Origin: Parietaria judaica
Lineage: Eukaryota; Streptophyta; Magnoliopsida; Rosales; Urticaceae
Reading direction: 5' to 3'
Assembly (NCBI GenBank): GCA_954871525.1
Contig: OX940865.1
Coordinates: 15,700,606-15,764,605 of the forward strand
DNA: 64,000 nt
Shown: in pieces, positions 60,927-64,000 of the stretch
How positions within the stretch are numbered: the first letter of the stretch is position 1
How the letters are laid out: every line of letters begins with the position of its first letter
Program-made: the position numbers and the translations under genes
The notes under the pieces: model-generated
What the model was told of the DNA's origin: nothing
Databases searched by the model: none
Seen by the model: only the letters and a program-made list of their open reading frames with translations

Positions 60927-61075
60927 GTGTTGAGAGGCCATAACTTAATTCATTGTAAAAATTGGGCGTATAATGTCATGATCAAAGATCCCGACTATAC
61001 CTATGTCATGACGGGATTCACTTTGTACGCGGATGACGGTGGTAAGGGCCTCAAAGCGATGTTTAAACTTGTTTC
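60927..61075 (+). pseudogene. Unrecognised coding-like fragment
   Basis: The frame reads HNLIHCKNWAYNVMIKDPDY followed by TYVMTGFTLYADDGGKGLKA and MFKL. It starts just after a possible acceptor (TTTTAG at about 60919-60924). The codon use and composition look coding, unlike the flanks. I do not recognise the family. No neighbouring exon was found, so a lone exon or gene fragment is more likely than a gene. Confidence 0.35.
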
Positions 61076-61130
61076 TAGCCCTTGTAAATTTTATCAAGTT
61101 TATATGATCATTTTTTATATTTCTGGTTAA

Positions 61131-61898
61131 TTTATTTTAGGGTTTTTAGTCGAACTCTTTTTAAGCCTTATTTTTCGGATTTCGTAAGAGTAGAACTAAT
61201 TGGAGCAATTTCTTTCTTTCTTTAAAATAAACGTTTTCTTAGAGAATTTTATTTGAAGCCCTAAATCAAGTAAAGTTCTTCGATTGAGTGTTTTTCGCAG
61301 CTTCCCCTGCTTTAATATGTGTATTAAGGCTTTCAATGTCTAATGTGTCGGACATCCGACACTCTTTATGGGTCCGTTTTTCCGGACCCTGACTGTACCG
61401 GGTCCTTATATTTTTTTTTAATATTTTTTTACTAAAGAACGAGTTATTTACGTGTTTGATCCCTAAACTCGTTATATTAATTTAAATATAAACTTTTAAT
61501 ATCTAAGTCCAATTAAAAAAAAAAAAAAAAAACTTAATCTAGGTCATTCAAAATTTACGATTTAACGGCTCAGACTGGCTCCTTTTAATTATTATTTTTT
61601 TAATATCCAAACCCAGATCAGTTTGGGTCCATATTAAAAAAAATCAGGGATCCAATTGGTCTGAATCCCCGATTATTACAACATTAATGTGTAATTGTAT
61701 GGCCAATTACTCGTACAAAAATACAATTATTATATGTTTAAATAATGAAATAGTGCAACGAGTCATTTTCTAAGGTGATATCGTTAACGGTTAACCTCGA
61801 ACGAGATTATATTATATATTATTATTAATCTCTTATCTTATAGCTAGTAATGGTGTGGTAAGGGATCATTGTATGATGACTCGAACTTTATATAATAT
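61131..61898. other. Gene-free stretch
   Basis: AT-rich with a poly-A run near 61515-61532. Nothing else seen. Confidence 0.6.
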
Positions 61899-62440
61899 TA
61901 AAATTAATGGAAAACCCATAAACTGTCCAAAAACTACTCAAAGTTTATGAAAAATACCCATAATTTCAAAAAACTATTTTATACCCATTAATAAATTATA
62001 TTGGACCATTTTATCCCTAATTACAGTTTCTAATTTTCGTTTTTTTTATTTATTATTTTTTAATTCAAAATTTGTTAATTATCATGTTTAATTTTAACAA
62101 AAATTGTTTAATTATTTTATATTCAAATATTTCTTCTCATTCAACCATTGCCATTGAAATACTTCGACCTTCAATCTCTTCGCCTTCGACCATCGCCAAG
62201 TTCCCTCTCGTCGTCGCCTCTCCATCGCTTCTCCGTCGCATTGTCACGTCGCCTCTCCATCGCTTCTCTGCCACACCGTTGCGTTGCGTTGCCTCTGTCT
62301 CTCCGTCGCGCCGTCGTGTCGCCTCTCCGTTACGTTATTCCGTCGCGAAGGTTCTCCGTCGTCGTCTTCCGTCGCGTCGTCTCCTTCATCCATTGTGTCG
62401 TGGCGTCGCCTCTCTGTTGCGTCGTCACAAAATCACCTCC

Positions 62441-62575
62441 ATGAAGAAGACCTTCAAGGCCTTCAACGTCGTCGGCAACTCGGTCAGCCACGTCAGGATC
62501 GGAGTGAAGTGCGGCAAGCAGGTGACGACTGCGATTCGCGGCGCTATAATCCTCGCCAAACTGTCTCTTGTAATT
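62441..62575 (+). pseudogene. 40S ribosomal protein S2 (uS5) gene fragment
   Basis: The frame reads [20 protein letters not shown] followed by [23 protein letters not shown]. This matches the conserved uS5 core of plant RPS2 that I remember as [20 protein letters not shown] and [16 protein letters not shown]. Only about 43 residues are present, with several substitutions at conserved sites such as GD to GN and GLG to RIG. After LSLV the homology stops and AT-rich repeat begins. The upstream Arg/Ser-rich frame (from 62072) comes from a CTCCGTCGC-type simple array, not from RPS2. It is a captured fragment within the Mutator-like element. Confidence 0.82.
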
Positions 62576-62870
62576 GTAAATTTTTTTTACAGTTTTTGTA
62601 CATAATTTACGATTTTGTTATTAGTATATATATTTACAGTTTGATATTGGTTTATATGTATACATGATACGTATACAAATTTACCAACAGTTCCCGTAAA
62701 AAAAAATCGTATATACATATACAAGATTCGTATATTAATTTACAGTTTGAAATTGGTTTATATATATACATGATTCGTATATTAATTTACCAACGTTTCC
62801 CGTACAAAAATATTCGTATATACATATACAAGATTCGTTATTTAATTTACAGTTTCAGATTGGTATATTT
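62570..62870. repeat. ~105-bp tandem repeat, about 2.3 copies
   Basis: TTTACAGTTTGATATTGG, TTTACAGTTTGAAATTGG and TTTACAGTTTCAGATTGG recur at about 62633, 62741 and 62847. TTTACCAAC-GTTCCCGTA and CGTATATACATATACAAGAT blocks lie between. Confidence 0.75.
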
Positions 62871-63332
62871 AAATGAATTCTTGAAAAAAAATTCTACAAA
62901 TAAGAATAAGATTGAATCAGAGATAAAGCTTTGGTAAAAAAAATGGCGGAAATAACTAATTATTATAGAATATATTTTGAATTTTCGTTTTAAATTTTGG
63001 TCGTTAAAATGCTGAATATTAGGGGATTTTATTTTGAATATTAATTATGGTTGGATAAATAGATTCAGTTATTTTTACTACTTTTTAGGATATATTCAGT
63101 TTTTGATTCAAATCCAACCATCATTAAACTGAATATCTATTTAATATTAATTAATTAATTTTAAACACAACACATAATTACACGTCATTGGAAAAAAATG
63201 CCAAAATTCACAAGGGCATATTAGTCTACATTTTATTTTGTTGGTGGTTTTTTTTACCAAAAATAGAAATGGGCATTTTTTTGAAACGTTGTGTTACAAA
63301 TGAGCATTTTATTCATTTGTCCTAAAATTAAT

Positions 63333-63655
63333 ATCACTTCATTCTGATATATTCTGAGTTTTTATTGGTATAGAGATTACAAATTGATAAATTTATTATT
63401 AGTCTTTGTCCATCTTCTCCATATGTTCAGAATACTAAAATCTTGACAATGTCTATGCCTCAACTCGTTTAAGAGTGTTATACCGAGTCCGATACCGGTA
63501 TATTTCTTATTATACTGGCATATACCGACCATGGACGTGGATACAATAACGTAAGTAGACTAATTTCAGTCGATATTATACGATTTTTCGAAGAATAAAA
63601 ATTCTTCTATTGGAATTCAAAATTACAAGTTGTTGGTGGACTTGCCTACTGAATT
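63333..63655. other. Gene-free stretch
   Basis: AT-rich. A TACCGAGTCCGATACCGGTA-like run near 63481-63530 has small inverted motifs. No gene. Confidence 0.5.
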
Positions 63656-64000
63656 ATCTTTATGTTATAAGTATAATGACCAATTGAAAAGTCGAATTAC
63701 TTGTTTCTTTTAACATTTTCTAGGGTTAGGTAAAAAAAAAAAAAAAAAAAAAAAACTCTTAAAGCCAACAAAGTTTTATCGTGCATAGAAGTGGCATAGT
63801 CGTTAAGGACTAAAGCTCCTTTTTTGGTCATAGTAAACGCAATCTTTATGTTATAAGTATAATGACCAATTGAAAAGTCGAATTACTTGTTTCTTTTAAC
63901 ATTTTCTAGGGTTAGGTAAAAAAAAAAAAAAAAACTCTTAAAGCCAACAAAGTTTTATCGTGCATAGAAGTGGCATAGTCGTTAAGGACTAAAGCTCCTT
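63656..64000. repeat. Near-identical tandem duplication, second copy cut by the window edge
   Basis: The block from CTTTATGTTATAAGTATAAT (63656) recurs at 63844 and runs to base 64000. The only clear difference is the length of an internal poly-A run, about 24 in copy 1 and 17 in copy 2. Each copy ends in GTGGCATAGTCGTTAAGGAC, whose TGGCATAGTCG fits the RNA polymerase III A-box pattern, so a tRNA-derived SINE head is possible. No B-box is visible. Confidence 0.75.

Larger units (their letters stand above)
61909..63322. mobile_element. Mutator-like element carrying a ribosomal protein gene fragment
   Basis: The element is flanked by identical 10-bp repeats TAAAATTAAT at 61899-61908 and 63323-63332. 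Its left end starts GGAAAACCCATAAA and the inverted right end starts GGACAAATGAATAAA. The arms then share AGTTTATGAAAAATACCCAT against CGTTTCAAAAAAATGCCCAT, a diverged inverted repeat of perhaps 60-70 bp. Inside are a CTCCGTCGC-rich array (62170-62420), a fragment of ribosomal protein S2 and about 2.3 copies of a ~105-bp tandem repeat (62570-62870). No transposase is present. This is Pack-MULE structure; the target duplication is slightly longer than the usual 9 bp. Confidence 0.72.

Noticed and set aside
62072..62440. Arg/Ser-rich ORF before the ribosomal fragment
   Set aside because: Open only because of a CTCCGTCGC-type simple array; all three frames are long and biased. Only the uS5-like part is meaningful.
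1..64000. CRISPR arrays, prokaryotic operons, tRNA genes, viral genes
   Set aside because: None seen. The gene structure is plant nuclear, and I found no cloverleaf with intact A and B boxes or any clear viral reading frame.

Overview
This window looks like nuclear DNA of a eudicot plant. The genes are split by many GT-AG introns, the intergenic DNA is AT-rich, and the products belong to plant families: a nicotinate N-methyltransferase, an NT-C2 coiled-coil protein, a PHD/GNAT chromatin protein, a type-II pectinesterase, a UGT73-type glycosyltransferase and a defensin-like peptide. Much of the remaining DNA is transposon-derived. I cannot name the species.

Layout. At 1-120 (minus) only the signal-peptide exon of a defensin-like (DEFL) gene is visible; its second exon lies outside the window. 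A 4.3-kb long terminal repeat with a perfect 5-bp target-site duplication sits at 1714-6024. A complete two-exon DEFL gene lies at 7006-7758 (minus); its exons are too short for simple ORF calling. A four-exon nicotinate N-methyltransferase-like gene follows at 10406-13472, then a nine-exon NT-C2/coiled-coil gene at 14929-20890. A 3.6-kb Mutator-like element at 25488-29102 has ~80-bp terminal inverted repeats and carries broken pieces of a vacuolar sorting receptor gene, introns included, and of a pentatricopeptide-repeat gene, plus a ~1.1-kb minisatellite. A 20-exon gene for a PHD-finger/acetyltransferase-like nuclear protein spans 32106-41109, and a five-exon pectinesterase spans 42958-46325. 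The stretch 46.3-54.1 kb has no gene but holds several MITEs and a Cassandra-type LTR with an embedded 5S rRNA-like sequence. An intronless glycosyltransferase is on the minus strand at 54126-55613. From 57 kb to the end there are repeats, nested inverted-repeat elements, and a 1.4-kb Mutator-like element (61909-63322) with a 10-bp target-site duplication that carries a fragment of the ribosomal protein S2 (uS5) gene.

The genes do not form a pathway or cluster; they are independent plant loci separated by transposons. The most notable points are the hidden DEFL gene with its paralogous exon, the two gene-capturing Mutator-like elements, the 5S-bearing LTR, and an in-frame 384-bp duplication in the first exon of the PHD gene. 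All exon boundaries were inferred by eye from splice sites, reading phase and remembered family resemblance. No search or alignment program was run.
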